Made by a program: the position numbers and the translations under genes. Shown here piece by piece: positions 36,536 through 45,549 of a stretch of 64,000 nt of DNA (within the stretch, counting starts at the first letter, position 1; every line of letters starts with the position of its first letter). Origin of the DNA: Shinella yambaruensis (GTDB lineage: Bacteria > Pseudomonadota > Alphaproteobacteria > Rhizobiales > Rhizobiaceae); assembly GCF_022899355.1 (NCBI RefSeq), contig NZ_JALJCK010000004.1:1-64000 (forward strand), given 5' to 3'. The notes under the pieces were generated by a model that was not told where the DNA came from, did no database searches, and saw only the letters and a program-made list of their open reading frames with translations.

Positions 36536-36685
36536 TTACTTGACCGAGGCGGTCGTGCAGGGATCGACGCCGTAGGCCGGCGAACAGCCGTGCTTGCCGG
36601 CCGAGACCGTCGACGGCGCGGCAAAGGATCCGGCCACGATGATCAGAGCCGAAAATCCGAAGAAGATTGCAATTGCCTTGCCCAT
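36536..36685 (-). CDS. Small secreted protein (49 residues)
   Basis: The minus strand encodes MGKAIAIFFGFSALIIVAGS, an obvious signal peptide ending near VSA, then a mature part of about 20 residues with two cysteines (GKHGCSPAYGVDPCTTASVK). It is short, but codon use, a proper start and stop and the secretory pattern support it. Similar tiny Cys-pair proteins are common in Rhizobiaceae; function unknown. It is convergent with uppP. Confidence 0.65.
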   Translation of the reverse strand: MGKAIAIFFGFSALIIVAGSFAAPSTVSAGKHGCSPAYGVDPCTTASVK

Positions 36686-36881
36686 TACGCCGGAAGCCTC
36701 TCAAAGTCCTGAAAATACGCCGCAGAACTGTCATCAGTACGACGCGACGGGGGCGGTGTTTATTCGCTGGCCCGAAGACAATCAATATCGCGGCATGCTG
36801 AATCGCGCGTAAATGCCGCAGTGATTTTTTTAACCGCTGCATAAGTGCAACAGCCCGCCCAAAGCGCTTCGAAAAACACGG

Positions 36882-36916
36882 ACCGGCCGGCGCGGGATCG
36901 CCCCGTGCCGGCCGGT
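36882..36916 (-). terminator. Intrinsic terminator of the NDUFA9-like gene
   Basis: ACCGGCCGGC (36882-36891) pairs with GCCGGCCGGT (36907-36916), extended inward by GC pairs, and is followed on the minus strand by GTTTTTC. It lies 20 bp past the stop at 36936. Confidence 0.7.
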
Positions 36917-36935
36917 TATTTAGGATGGAAATCGG

Positions 36936-37916
36936 TCAGGCGGCGCGGTCGATCCGCGTGAACTGGCCCTGCGGCCGGTAGCGCACGAGGTAGCTCGGCA
37001 GGATCGCCTCGACGAGGACCGGCTCAATGCCGATCGCCTCCAGCGTGCGGCCCTCGCTGCGGGCGGCGTCGGAGACCACATTGTCGACACGCAGCAGCGT
37101 GACCTGGTCGGCCGTCAGCGGCGGCTTGATAAGGGGCACGAGCGAGGCGATGGAGCCGATCAGCGAGGCGATGCCGAAGGGCAGCGAGACGAGCGGGTTC
37201 TTGCGGTCGATCACGCGCAGCATGGTTTCGAGACATTGGCGGAAGGTCAGCACTTCCGGACCGCCGAGCTCGTAGATGCGGCCGCGCTCGATCGTGCCGT
37301 CCACCGAGCGGGCGACGGCCTCGGCGACGTCGGCGACGTAGACCGGCTGGAACTTCGTGTGGCCGCCGCCGATCAGCGGCAGGGCCGGGGCATAGCGGGC
37401 CATGGTGGCGAACTTGTTGAAGAAGCCGTCTTCCGGGCCGAAGATGATGGAGGGTCGCAGGATGACGGCATCGGGAACCGTGCGCAGCACCGCCGCTTCG
37501 CCGCGGCCCTTGGTGCGGGCGTAGGAGGACGCGGATTTCTCGTCGGCGCCGATGGCGGAGACGTGGGTGAGCTTCGCACCGACGGCGCGGGCGGCTTCCG
37601 CCACCGCGCGGGCGCCGAAATCCTGCACGGCGTCGAAATTGTTGCGGCCGCTCTCGAAGAGGATGCCGACACAGTTGATGACGTGGTCGGCGCCTTCCAC
37701 GGCGCGATCGACGGACTGGCGGTAGCGCAGGTTCGCCTGCACGAAGGAGATCTGGCCGACGCCGCCGATCGGCTGCAGGAAGCCGGCAAGGTCCGGCCGG
37801 CGGACGGCGACGCGGATGCGGTAGCCGCGGCGCGCCAGCGCACGCACCACATGACGCCCGACGAAGCCCGAGCCGCCGAAGACTGTGACGAGCGGCGGAA
37901 GGTTGGACAAGGTCAT
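36936..37916 (-). CDS. NDUFA9-like NAD(P)H-binding protein (complex I-associated)
   Basis: A 326-residue atypical SDR protein. The nucleotide-binding VTVFGGSGFVGRHVVRAL opens the fold; LRPSIIFGPEDGFFNKFA and YELGGPEVLTFRQCLE mark the NDUFA9 (complex I 39-kDa subunit) group. Alphaproteobacterial members are thought to relate to NADH dehydrogenase stability or ubiquinone synthesis, but this one is unproven. The ATG at 37916 has CAGGAG upstream. Confidence 0.85.
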   Translation of the reverse strand: MTLSNLPPLVTVFGGSGFVGRHVVRALARRGYRIRVAVRRPDLAGFLQPIGGVGQISFVQANLRYRQSVDRAVEGADHVINCVGILFESGRNNFDAVQDFGARAVAEAARAVGAKLTHVSAIGADEKSASSYARTKGRGEAAVLRTVPDAVILRPSIIFGPEDGFFNKFATMARYAPALPLIGGGHTKFQPVYVADVAEAVARSVDGTIERGRIYELGGPEVLTFRQCLETMLRVIDRKNPLVSLPFGIASLIGSIASLVPLIKPPLTADQVTLLRVDNVVSDAARSEGRTLEAIGIEPVLVEAILPSYLVRYRPQGQFTRIDRAA

Positions 37917-38036
37917 GAGGCTGCTCCTGAAGAACATTGTAGGTCGGTAGCGCCTACATAGCCCAAAGCGTTCGCAAGGTGAAGCGCGGCGAAGCGTCTC
38001 TTGTGCCGGGTTTTTCCGGGAGCCGGGATGGCCGGC

Positions 38037-38324
38037 TCAGAGGCCCTCGACGACCACCATTTCCGCGTCCGCCACTTCCTGGCGGATGGCGGCGGCGACC
38101 TGGTATTCCGGCGAATTGTAGCAATCGACGGCGGCCTGCAGCGAGGGGAACTCGATGATCACGTTGCGGGCGCGCACGCGGCCTTCCAGCTGCGCGAAGG
38201 CGCCGCCGCGGGCGATGAAGTTCGCGCCGTACTTTTCGAAGGCCGGCTTGGCGGCGGCGACGTAATCCTTGTAGCGTTCGGTGTCGCGCACGTCGACCTG
38301 TGCGATCCAGTAGCCCTTGGGCAT
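38037..38324 (-). CDS. DUF1330 protein
   Basis: A 95-residue protein of the DUF1330 ferredoxin-like (dimeric alpha/beta barrel) fold: GYWIAQVDVRDTERYKDYVA and NVIIEFPSLQAAVDCYNSPE are the family segments. Biochemical role not known. The ATG at 38324 has AGGGAGA upstream. It is the last gene of the pmtA-phosphatase-pyrF cluster, 16 bp after pyrF. Confidence 0.88.
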   Translation of the reverse strand: MPKGYWIAQVDVRDTERYKDYVAAAKPAFEKYGANFIARGGAFAQLEGRVRARNVIIEFPSLQAAVDCYNSPEYQVAAAIRQEVADAEMVVVEGL

Positions 38325-38340
38325 GCTTCTCTCCCTTTTG

Positions 38341-39039
38341 TTATGCTGCGCGTACGCCGTCCATTTCGGCGAGGATCGCGCTTGCTGCGGCAAGCGGATC
38401 GTCCGCCTTGACGATCGGGCGGGCGACGACGAGGTGGCTGGAGCCGGCCTTCAGCGCGTCGGCCGGGGTCATGACGCGCTTCTGGTCGCCGAGATCGGCG
38501 CCGGCCGGGCGGATGCCCGGCGTGACGATCGCCATGTCGGGTCCGACGATCTTGCGCACGGCCCTGGCTTCCTCGGCGGAGCAGACGACGCCGCCCATGC
38601 TGGCGATGCGGGCCTGTTCGGCGCGGCGCAGCACCAGCGTGTGCGGATCGTATTCGTAGCCGGCGTCAATGACGTCCTTGGCATCCATGGAGGTGAGCAC
38701 CGTGACGCCGAGGAGGCAGAGATCGGAGCCCTTGGCGGCGGCGACGGCGGCAGCCATGGCCTTCGGATAGGCGTGCAGGGTCAGCATGGACATGCCCATC
38801 TTGACGATGTTCTCGACGCCCTTGGCCACCGTGTTGTCGATGTCGAGCAGCTTCATGTCGAGGAAGACCTTCTTGCCATCCCTGGCGAGGTCGCGGGCGA
38901 ATTCCAGGCCGCCGGCAAAGACCAGCTGGTAGCCGATCTTGTAGAAGAGGGCGGTGTCGCCGAGCGTCTGGACCACCTTTTCCGCCTCCGCGATGGTCGG
39001 TACATCGAGGCCAACGATCAGGCGGTCGCGCGCGGACAT
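38341..39039 (-). CDS. pyrF: Orotidine 5'-phosphate decarboxylase
   Basis: A 232-residue TIM-barrel enzyme giving UMP from OMP. The catalytic [15 protein letters not shown] (Asp-Lys-Asp charge network) lies near residue 60, [10 protein letters not shown] near residue 110 and the phosphate-binding VARPI at the end. The ATG at 39039 is used; it lies two bases after the phosphatase gene, which indicates co-transcription. Confidence 0.95.
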   Translation of the reverse strand: MSARDRLIVGLDVPTIAEAEKVVQTLGDTALFYKIGYQLVFAGGLEFARDLARDGKKVFLDMKLLDIDNTVAKGVENIVKMGMSMLTLHAYPKAMAAAVAAAKGSDLCLLGVTVLTSMDAKDVIDAGYEYDPHTLVLRRAEQARIASMGGVVCSAEEARAVRKIVGPDMAIVTPGIRPAGADLGDQKRVMTPADALKAGSSHLVVARPIVKADDPLAAASAILAEMDGVRAA

Positions 39040-39041
39040 GG

Positions 39042-39623
39042 TCAAAACCCTTTCCAAGATTCCATTGGCGTCCAGTCGCATGCGACGATGCGGTCCGCAA
39101 GGCCGAAAGCGAAAAGATTGCCGCCGCCGCCCGGCTGGTCGCCGTCCCGGCGTATGGGCGTGCCCTTGAGGTATCCTTTCAGCAGCGTGCCGACGCCGCC
39201 ATGGCCGACGAAGGCGATCGGGATTTCCGGGTCGTGACCGTCCAGCGCCCGCTCGACGGCGGCGACAATGCGCGCCTGCGCATCCACCGCGCGCTCCCAG
39301 CCGCGAAAACTTCGCTCCGGATGGGCGAAAAATTCGTCGGCCGCGGCCTCGAAGGCATCGGGCGGCAGGTAGCCGGTGGCGGAACGGTCGTTCTCGCCCA
39401 TGGCGTGGTCAGTCTCGACGGCAAGGCGGCCAGCGGCAAGGATCTCCGCCGTCTCGATCGCCTTGCGCTCGGTGCTTGCCACGAAGCGGCCGATCTGCCG
39501 CGCCCAGCCGGCCGAGGCGGCGAGCAGGGCCCGTTCGCGGCCGCGCTCGGACAAGCCCCAGTCGGGCACCGGCACGGCCGGGTCGATGGCGACCTGCGGA
39601 TGGGTGATATAAAGGGCGAACAC
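39042..39623 (-). CDS. Histidine-phosphatase-like protein without the RHG motif
   Basis: A 193-residue phosphoglycerate-mutase-like fold. It starts [14 protein letters not shown], in which THP replaces the canonical RHG, while [20 protein letters not shown] and FVGHGGVG keep the second part of the active site. The catalytic His appears present but the arginine is changed, so activity may be altered or lost. Cluster position between pmtA and pyrF (9- and 2-bp gaps) suggests co-expression. Confidence 0.8.
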   Translation of the reverse strand: MFALYITHPQVAIDPAVPVPDWGLSERGRERALLAASAGWARQIGRFVASTERKAIETAEILAAGRLAVETDHAMGENDRSATGYLPPDAFEAAADEFFAHPERSFRGWERAVDAQARIVAAVERALDGHDPEIPIAFVGHGGVGTLLKGYLKGTPIRRDGDQPGGGGNLFAFGLADRIVACDWTPMESWKGF

Positions 39624-39632
39624 GGCCGCCCC

Positions 39633-40235
39633 TCAATGGGTGCGGCGGTAGGTCCAGAGCTGCGCCGGCGGGATGTTGCGCACGACGAAGTCGAGATGGC
39701 TGATCTGGTAACGATCCGGCATGGCGACGACGGGGGAGAGCGGGCCATAGGAGATCTGCACGACCGGCCGGCCGGCGGGAACGCGCGAGAGCAGGTCCTC
39801 GATCAGCGCGACGCGCCTGTGCATCGGGAAATTGAGCAGCGGCACGGCGGAGATGACGCTGTCGAAGGTGGCGTCGCGAAGATCGCCGAGCGTCCTGTCG
39901 AGGTCGAAGGCATCGCCATTGATGAAGTTGACGCCGTGGAAGCGCGCGACGAGGTGATTGTAGAAATCCGTGGAGAACTCGATCGAGGTCAGCTTCTCCG
40001 GCGCAAGGCCGGTCCCGAGGATCGCCTTGGTGATCACGCCGGTGCCCGGCCCGAGTTCGAGCACGGGAAGGCCCGAGGCGGGATTGATGACGCTCGCCAT
40101 GCGGCGCGCGGTGACCGAAGAGGTGGGGATGATCGAACCGACGGCCCGCGTATTGCTCATCCAGCCCTTGAAGAACCGGATCTCGTCGTCGAATTTCTTG
40201 CCGAGCCGTTCCTTGACCTTCACGCGCAACGTCAT
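39633..40235 (-). CDS. pmtA: Phospholipid N-methyltransferase (Sinorhizobium-type PmtA)
   Basis: A 200-residue SAM-dependent enzyme that methylates phosphatidylethanolamine stepwise to phosphatidylcholine at the inner membrane. The start MTLRVKVKERLGKKFDDEIR and the SAM motif VLELGPGTGVITKAIL match the Sinorhizobium-type Pmt. The ATG at 40235 has GGGGGA upstream. It heads the cluster pmtA-phosphatase-pyrF-DUF1330 and supports assignment to Rhizobiaceae. Confidence 0.88.
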   Translation of the reverse strand: MTLRVKVKERLGKKFDDEIRFFKGWMSNTRAVGSIIPTSSVTARRMASVINPASGLPVLELGPGTGVITKAILGTGLAPEKLTSIEFSTDFYNHLVARFHGVNFINGDAFDLDRTLGDLRDATFDSVISAVPLLNFPMHRRVALIEDLLSRVPAGRPVVQISYGPLSPVVAMPDRYQISHLDFVVRNIPPAQLWTYRRTH

Positions 40236-40400
40236 GCCATCCCCCTTCATGGTAGCACTTCTACATGGCCGGGAAGGGCTTCGTGTCCGCCTGCTTCGCC
40301 CGGCCTTCTGCGAATATGTGACGCGGTTTGCGTCAAAAACAAGTCTGATTGCGCCGCCGTCTGCAAGTTTCCCCCGCCCGCGAAAGCGCTTCCTAAAAAA

Positions 40401-40426
40401 GAACCCGCCGGAGGACCGGCGGGTTC
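40401..40426 (-). terminator. Intrinsic terminator of dnaN
   Basis: GAACCCGCCGG and CCGGCGGGTTC form a perfect 11-bp stem with loop AGGA, followed on the minus strand by six T. It lies 29 bp past the dnaN stop. Confidence 0.88.
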
Positions 40427-40454
40427 CAAGGCGGTTTTCCCGATATGGTGGCGT

Positions 40455-41573
40455 CTATACGCGCATCGGCATGAGCACGTAGAGCGCGTCGTCGCCGGCA
40501 AGGTCGCGCACCAGCGTCGGCGAGCCCGGATCGGCCAGCATGAAGACGGCCTCCGTGCCGGAGAGCTGGGAGGTGATGTCGAGCAGGTATTTCGCGTTGA
40601 AGCCGATTTCCAGCGGGTCGCTGTCATAGCCGACCGGCAGCTCTTCCGTCGCGCTGCCTGAATCCGGGTTGTTGACGGTCAGCGTCAGCTGGCCGTCGCC
40701 GAGCGCCAGCTTCACGGCGCGGCCGCGCTCGGAGGAAATGGTGGAGACGCGGTCGACGGCCTGGGCGAAGGACTGGCAGTCGATCTTCAGTTCCTTGTCG
40801 TTGTTGGTCGGGATCACGCGCTGGTAATCCGGGAACGTGCCGTCGATCAGCTTGGAGGTCAGCACGATGGAGCCGATGGTGAAGCGGATCTTCGCGTCCG
40901 AGACCTCGACGGTGACGGTCAGGTCCGGATTGTCGACCAGCTTCTGCAACTCGCCGACCGTCTTGCGCGGGATGATGATGCCCGGCATGCCCTCGGAGCC
41001 CGAGGGGGCCTCGACGTCGGCGCGGGCCAGGCGATGGCCGTCGGTGGCGACGGCCCGGAGCTTCAGTTCGCCCTTGCTCTCGATCGTGTGGATGAAGATG
41101 CCGTTGAGGTAGTAGCGGGTCTCCTCCGTCGAGATCGCGAACTGGGTGCGATCGATCAGCATCTTGAGATCCGTCGCCTTGAGGCGGAACGTGTGCGAGA
41201 AGCTGCCGGCGGTGAGATCCGGGAAATCGGACTGCGGCAGGCATTGCAGCGAGAATTTGGAACGGCCCGAGGCGACCGTCATCGAGGCGCCGTCGGCGCT
41301 GGTGGCGAGCAGCACTTCCGAACCGTCCGAGAGCTTGCGCACGATGTCGTAGAGCAGGTGCGCCGGAACGGTCGTCGCGCCGGCCTGCTCGACCTGGGCG
41401 GGCGTCGCCTCGGTGATCTCGAGGTCGAGGTCGGTCGCCTTCATGTCGAGGCTCGCGCCGTCCGCGCGCAGCAGCACGTTCGAGAGGATCGGGATCGTGT
41501 TGCGCCGTTCGACCACGCGATGGACGTGGTTCAGCGACTTCAGAAGATTGGACCGCTCGAGAGTAATGCGCAT
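40455..41573 (-). CDS. dnaN: DNA polymerase III beta sliding clamp
   Basis: A 372-residue ring-forming clamp with three repeated domains. MRITLERSNLLKSLNHVHRV opens the protein, and the canonical end YVLMPMRV is present. It encircles DNA and tethers the replicase. A good 11-bp-stem terminator follows. It is divergent from rsmI with 234 bp between. dnaN is not next to dnaA or gyrB here, as is usual in Rhizobiales. Confidence 0.95.
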   Translation of the reverse strand: MRITLERSNLLKSLNHVHRVVERRNTIPILSNVLLRADGASLDMKATDLDLEITEATPAQVEQAGATTVPAHLLYDIVRKLSDGSEVLLATSADGASMTVASGRSKFSLQCLPQSDFPDLTAGSFSHTFRLKATDLKMLIDRTQFAISTEETRYYLNGIFIHTIESKGELKLRAVATDGHRLARADVEAPSGSEGMPGIIIPRKTVGELQKLVDNPDLTVTVEVSDAKIRFTIGSIVLTSKLIDGTFPDYQRVIPTNNDKELKIDCQSFAQAVDRVSTISSERGRAVKLALGDGQLTLTVNNPDSGSATEELPVGYDSDPLEIGFNAKYLLDITSQLSGTEAVFMLADPGSPTLVRDLAGDDALYVLMPMRV

Positions 41574-41807
41574 GAACTGTACCGCTTTCGACCGCTAGCA
41601 CGCCGGAGGTCCGGCGCGGCATTGCCTTGAAATCCCGGCGGGCGCCGGAAGATGTGGACGGGCAAAATGGCAGAAACATGCGGAACTTTGCAAGTGCTAA
41701 CGGCGTGGAACACAGGATAGTCAACCGCCGGACCTTGCGAGGGCCTGCCCGCTCGCCCATAAGGATGAAGACATGCGGCCGTCCAGCGGCCGGAAAGGTG
41801 ACGGGCG

Positions 41808-42734
41808 ATGCGGGACGAGGGTGCGGCAAACGGCGGGGGCGAAGGCGCGAAGACTTTCCGCCTGCACAATGCCGTGATCCCCGCCCGGCCGTTGGAGCCG
41901 GCGCTCTATCTCGTCGCGACGCCGATCGGCAATCTCTCCGACATCACGCTGCGGGCGCTCGAAACCTTGGCAGGCGCCGACGTGCTCGCCTGCGAGGACA
42001 CGCGCGTCACCCGCGTGCTGCTCGACCGCTACGGCATCGTCAACCGGCCCTATGCCTATCACGAGCACAATGCGGACGAGGCGGGCCCGCGCCTCATCGC
42101 CGCGCTGGAGGGAGGCAGATCCGTCGCCCTCGTCTCCGATGCCGGCACGCCGCTCGTTTCCGATCCCGGATACCGGCTGGCGCTGCTCGCCATCGCGGCC
42201 GGGCACCGCGTCGTGCCCATCCCCGGCGCCTCCGCCCCGCTTGCCGCGCTCGTCGGCTCCGGTCTGCCCAACGAGGCCTTCTTCTTTGCCGGCTTCCTGC
42301 CGTCCAGGGACAAGGCGCGGCGCGATCGCCTCGCCGAGCTTGCGGGCGTGCCGGCGACGCTGCTGTTCTTCGAATCCCCGCATCGCATCGCCGCGACGGT
42401 CGCGGCGGCGGCCGAGGTGCTGGGCGAGGGGCGGGCGGCCTGCGTCTGCCGCGAACTGACCAAGACCTTCGAGGAATTCCGCCGCGGAACGCTCGGGGAG
42501 CTGTCGGCGCATTATGGCGACGGCCACGCCGTCAAGGGCGAGATCGTCTTCGTCATCGGCCCGCCGGGTGCGGCGGCCGCGCCCGAGGCGGAAGATGTCG
42601 ACCGGCTGCTTGCCGCGCTCGTCAGGGACATGCCGGCCGGCAAGGCGGCCACCGAGGCCGCGCGGCAGACCGGCCTGCCGCGGCGCGACCTCTACCAGCG
42701 CCTCATCGACCTGAAGGGCGGCGATGGGCAATAG
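41808..42734 (+). CDS. rsmI: 16S rRNA (cytidine-2'-O)-methyltransferase
   Basis: A 308-residue tetrapyrrole-methylase-fold protein that methylates C1402 of 16S rRNA. Motifs are [20 protein letters not shown] near residue 33, [12 protein letters not shown] near residue 108 and FFESPHRI near residue 185. It overlaps yraN by 11 bases, the usual rsmI-yraN pair. Confidence 0.93.
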   Translation: MRDEGAANGGGEGAKTFRLHNAVIPARPLEPALYLVATPIGNLSDITLRALETLAGADVLACEDTRVTRVLLDRYGIVNRPYAYHEHNADEAGPRLIAALEGGRSVALVSDAGTPLVSDPGYRLALLAIAAGHRVVPIPGASAPLAALVGSGLPNEAFFFAGFLPSRDKARRDRLAELAGVPATLLFFESPHRIAATVAAAAEVLGEGRAACVCRELTKTFEEFRRGTLGELSAHYGDGHAVKGEIVFVIGPPGAAAAPEAEDVDRLLAALVRDMPAGKAATEAARQTGLPRRDLYQRLIDLKGGDGQ

Positions 42735-43092
42735 GCCGGCGGATCCGGGCCGGCTGAAGGCCTTTCGCCGCGGACACGTCTCCGAATACATCGCCGCGCT
42801 CTACCTTGCCGCCAAGGGCTTTCGCATCCGCGCGATCCGCTACCGAACGAAGCTCGGCGAGATCGACATCATCGCGCGGCGCGGCGACCTCGTCGTCTGC
42901 GTCGAGGTAAAGGCGCGCCGTGACGTCGACAGCGCCGTCTTCGCCGTCACCGGAACCGCGCAAGGGCGCATCCGCGCGGCAAGCGAAATCTGGCTCTCGC
43001 GCCAGCCCGACGGCCACCGCCTCTCCCTCCGGTACGACATTGTCGCCGTCCGCCCCTGGCGGCTTCCCCGGCATCTGCCGGATGCGTTTTGA
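42724..43092 (+). CDS. yraN: YraN family protein (UPF0102)
   Basis: A 122-residue nuclease-fold protein with the signature [20 protein letters not shown] and VEVKARRD (the D-ExK-like motif). Its substrate is unknown. It is usually followed in related genomes by gshB, but here a ugp transport operon lies between (43195-48512). Confidence 0.92.
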   Translation: MGNRPADPGRLKAFRRGHVSEYIAALYLAAKGFRIRAIRYRTKLGEIDIIARRGDLVVCVEVKARRDVDSAVFAVTGTAQGRIRAASEIWLSRQPDGHRLSLRYDIVAVRPWRLPRHLPDAF

Positions 43093-43104
43093 CCAAAAGG
43101 AAAA

Positions 43105-43143
43105 TGTAACGAAACTGACATGAAACCGTAACGCGCCCGTCAC
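43105..43143. promoter_or_regulatory. Pho-box-like direct repeats before ugpB
   Basis: Four hexamers recur exactly every 11 bp: TGTAAC (43105), TGACAT (43116), CGTAAC (43127), CGTCAC (43138). The 11-bp step and TGTnAC-like units are the layout of PhoB-binding Pho boxes. The site lies 52 bp before the ugpB ATG, so the operon is probably phosphate-starvation induced. Confidence 0.6.
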
Positions 43144-43194
43144 GGTCGCTCATTAGTGCACCCTCACACCAAATCCGGTGAAGAGGAGCAACCC

Positions 43195-44493
43195 ATGTTC
43201 AAGCCGCTTTCCCTCGCAGGTTTCGCACTCGCGTTTTCCGCCTCGGCCTCGATGGCCGCCACCAACATCACCTGGTGGCACGGCATGGCCGGCCGCAACG
43301 GCGAGGTCATCAACGAAGTCGCCCAGAAGTTCAACGCCGCCCAGTCGGCCTGTGCCCTGACACCGGTTTCCAAGGGCACCTACGAGGAAGCGCTTGCTTC
43401 CGGCATCGCCGCCTTCCGCTCGGGCGAACAGCCGAACATCCTGCAGGTCTTCGACGCCGGCGCGGCGACGATCATCAATGCTCCGGGCGCCGTTATCCCG
43501 GCCGAAGACCTGATCACCGGCGCCGGCCACCCGTTCGACCGCGAAGCCTTCATCGAGGGCGTGCGCTACTTCTACGCCACGCCGGACGGCAAGTTCGTCG
43601 GCATGCCGTTCAACTCCTCCGCCCCGATCATGTACGTGAACACCGAGGCCCTCGAAAAGGCCGGCGTCGAAGCGCCGAAGACCTGGGAAGAGTTCGAGGC
43701 GATCGCGCCGAAGCTGAAGGAAGCCGGCTACCTGCCGCTCGTCCAGTCGCAGCTCACCTGGCAGTTCACGGAAAACTTCTTCTCGCGCAACAACATCCAG
43801 TTCGCGACGAACAACAACGGCTACGATTCGGTCACCGACACGAAGATCAACATGACGGACCCGAACCTCGTCATGATGTTCACCAAGCTGAAGGCCTGGG
43901 CCGACGAGGGCTACTTCGGCTATTTCGGTGCCGGCTGGAACGACAACCAGAAGCTCTTCGAAGATGGCAAGGCCGCCCTCTGGATTGGGTCGTCCGGTTC
44001 GTTCGGCGGCCTCCAGAAGACGGCGCAGAAGCCGTTCACCGCGGCCTTCCTGCCCTATTGGCAGGGCATTGAAGGGGCCGGCACCAACTCGTTCATCGGC
44101 GGTGCCGCGCTGTTCGCCATGTCCGGCAAGCCGGACGAAGAGAACAAGTGCACGGCCGACTTCTTCCAGTTCCTGACCTCGCCGGAAATCCAGAAGTTCT
44201 ATCACCAGGCCACCGGCTACGTCGCCATCACCAAGGCGGCCTACGAGCTGGCGAAGTCCGAAGGCTATTATGAAAAGACCCCGGTCGCCGAAGTCGGCAT
44301 CCAGCAGCTCATGCTCAAGTCGGGCGACTGGTCGAAGGGCTACCGCCTCGGCTTCTACCCGCAGATCCGCGAGATCATGGAGCGCGAATACGGCCGCATC
44401 TTCGCCGGCGAAACCTCGGTCGAAGACGCCATGAAGACGATCGAGACCGAAGCGAACGACCTGCTCGCCCGCTTCGCCAAGACCGCCGGCTGA
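43195..44493 (+). CDS. ugpB: sn-Glycerol-3-phosphate-binding periplasmic protein
   Basis: A 432-residue MalE-type binding protein with signal peptide (cleavage near SMA). It keeps UgpB segments such as KGTYEEALASGIAAFRSG, MPFNSSAPIMYVN, ATGYVAITKAAYELA and KGYRLGFYPQIR. It delivers glycerol-3-phosphate (and possibly glycerophosphodiesters) to the UgpAEC pump. The ATG at 43195 has AGAGGAG upstream. Pho-box-like repeats precede it. Confidence 0.9.
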   Translation: MFKPLSLAGFALAFSASASMAATNITWWHGMAGRNGEVINEVAQKFNAAQSACALTPVSKGTYEEALASGIAAFRSGEQPNILQVFDAGAATIINAPGAVIPAEDLITGAGHPFDREAFIEGVRYFYATPDGKFVGMPFNSSAPIMYVNTEALEKAGVEAPKTWEEFEAIAPKLKEAGYLPLVQSQLTWQFTENFFSRNNIQFATNNNGYDSVTDTKINMTDPNLVMMFTKLKAWADEGYFGYFGAGWNDNQKLFEDGKAALWIGSSGSFGGLQKTAQKPFTAAFLPYWQGIEGAGTNSFIGGAALFAMSGKPDEENKCTADFFQFLTSPEIQKFYHQATGYVAITKAAYELAKSEGYYEKTPVAEVGIQQLMLKSGDWSKGYRLGFYPQIREIMEREYGRIFAGETSVEDAMKTIETEANDLLARFAKTAG

Positions 44494-44498
44494 CAGGG

Positions 44499-44636
44499 TA
44501 GGAATCCCCCTCACCCCGTCTCTGCTTCGCTCGGCGACCCTCTCCCCAAGGGGAGAGGGGGACCGCAGACGCTGCAACATCTCCCCTTCTCCCCGCCGGG
44601 GAGAAGGTGGCCGGCAGGCCGGATGAGGGGGTGTCC
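44499..44636. repeat. RIME1-like mosaic repeat inside the ugp operon
   Basis: The whole ugpB-ugpA gap is filled by hairpin modules: CCTCTCCCC/GGGGAGAGG near 44540 and CCTTCTCCCC/GGGGAGAAGG near 44590, and a closing CCGGCAGGCCGG. It resembles the repeat at 1-112. In an operon such hairpins could stabilise the upstream ugpB message. Confidence 0.7.
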
Positions 44637-44654
44637 GCCATCGAAGGATCGCCC

Positions 44655-45536
44655 ATGAAGCGCGTGCAATTCTCCTCGCCCTATCTGCCCTATCTCTTCC
44701 TCGCGCCGCAGATGGCGATCATCTTCGTGTTCTTCTACTGGCCGTCCGTCCAGGCGATCCAGTCGTCCTTCTATCTCGAGGATCCCTTCGGCTTCGGCTC
44801 CACCTTCGTCGGCCTGTCGAACTATTCGGATGCGCTCGGCTCCGTGCAGTACCAGTCGATCGCCCGCTTCACCGTGGTCTTCACCGCGCTCGTCACCTTC
44901 CTCTCGCTCGGCATCGGCATGCTGCTCGCCGTCAAGGCGGATGCGGTGCTGAAGGGCAGTGCCGCCTACAAGACGCTGCTGATCTGGGTCTACGCGATCG
45001 CCCCGCCGGTCGCCGGCCTGATGGGCATGATGTTCTTCGACCAGCATATCGGCCCGCTGGTGAAGTTCGCCGCCCTCTTCGGCTGGGACATGAAGGTCGG
45101 CCTCAACTACAACGACACCGCCATCGCCATGATCATCGTGTCGGTGTGGAAGCAGATCCCCTACAATTTCATCTTCATCCTCTCGGGCCTGCAGAGCATT
45201 CCGGCCTCCGTGCGGGAAGCTGCCGCCATCGACTGCCGCTCCGGCACGCGGCGCTTCTGGACGATGACGCTGCCGCTGCTCGCGCCCACCGCCTTCTTCC
45301 TGCTCGTCATCAACATGACCTACGCCCTCTTCGACACGTTCGGCGTCATCGACGTGATGGTGAAGGACAAGGCCGCCAACAACCCGATCACCCTGGTCTA
45401 CAAGGTCTATATGGACGGCTTCCGCGGCAATGACCTCGGCGGATCCTCGGCCCAGTCGGTCATCCTGATGATCGTCGTCTTCGTGCTCACCATCTTCCAG
45501 TTCCGCTTCATCGAGCGGCGCGTGCACTACAATTGA
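44655..45536 (+). CDS. ugpA: Glycerol-3-phosphate ABC transporter permease UgpA
   Basis: A 293-residue inner-membrane permease with six helices. The coupling EAA loop is SVREAAAIDCRSGTRRFWTM near residue 200. The ATG at 44655 (AAGGAT upstream) follows the RIME repeat directly; a GTG or ATG further 5' would lie in the repeat. It pairs with UgpE. Confidence 0.9.
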   Translation: MKRVQFSSPYLPYLFLAPQMAIIFVFFYWPSVQAIQSSFYLEDPFGFGSTFVGLSNYSDALGSVQYQSIARFTVVFTALVTFLSLGIGMLLAVKADAVLKGSAAYKTLLIWVYAIAPPVAGLMGMMFFDQHIGPLVKFAALFGWDMKVGLNYNDTAIAMIIVSVWKQIPYNFIFILSGLQSIPASVREAAAIDCRSGTRRFWTMTLPLLAPTAFFLLVINMTYALFDTFGVIDVMVKDKAANNPITLVYKVYMDGFRGNDLGGSSAQSVILMIVVFVLTIFQFRFIERRVHYN

Positions 45537-45549
45537 GAGGGCGCCCGCC

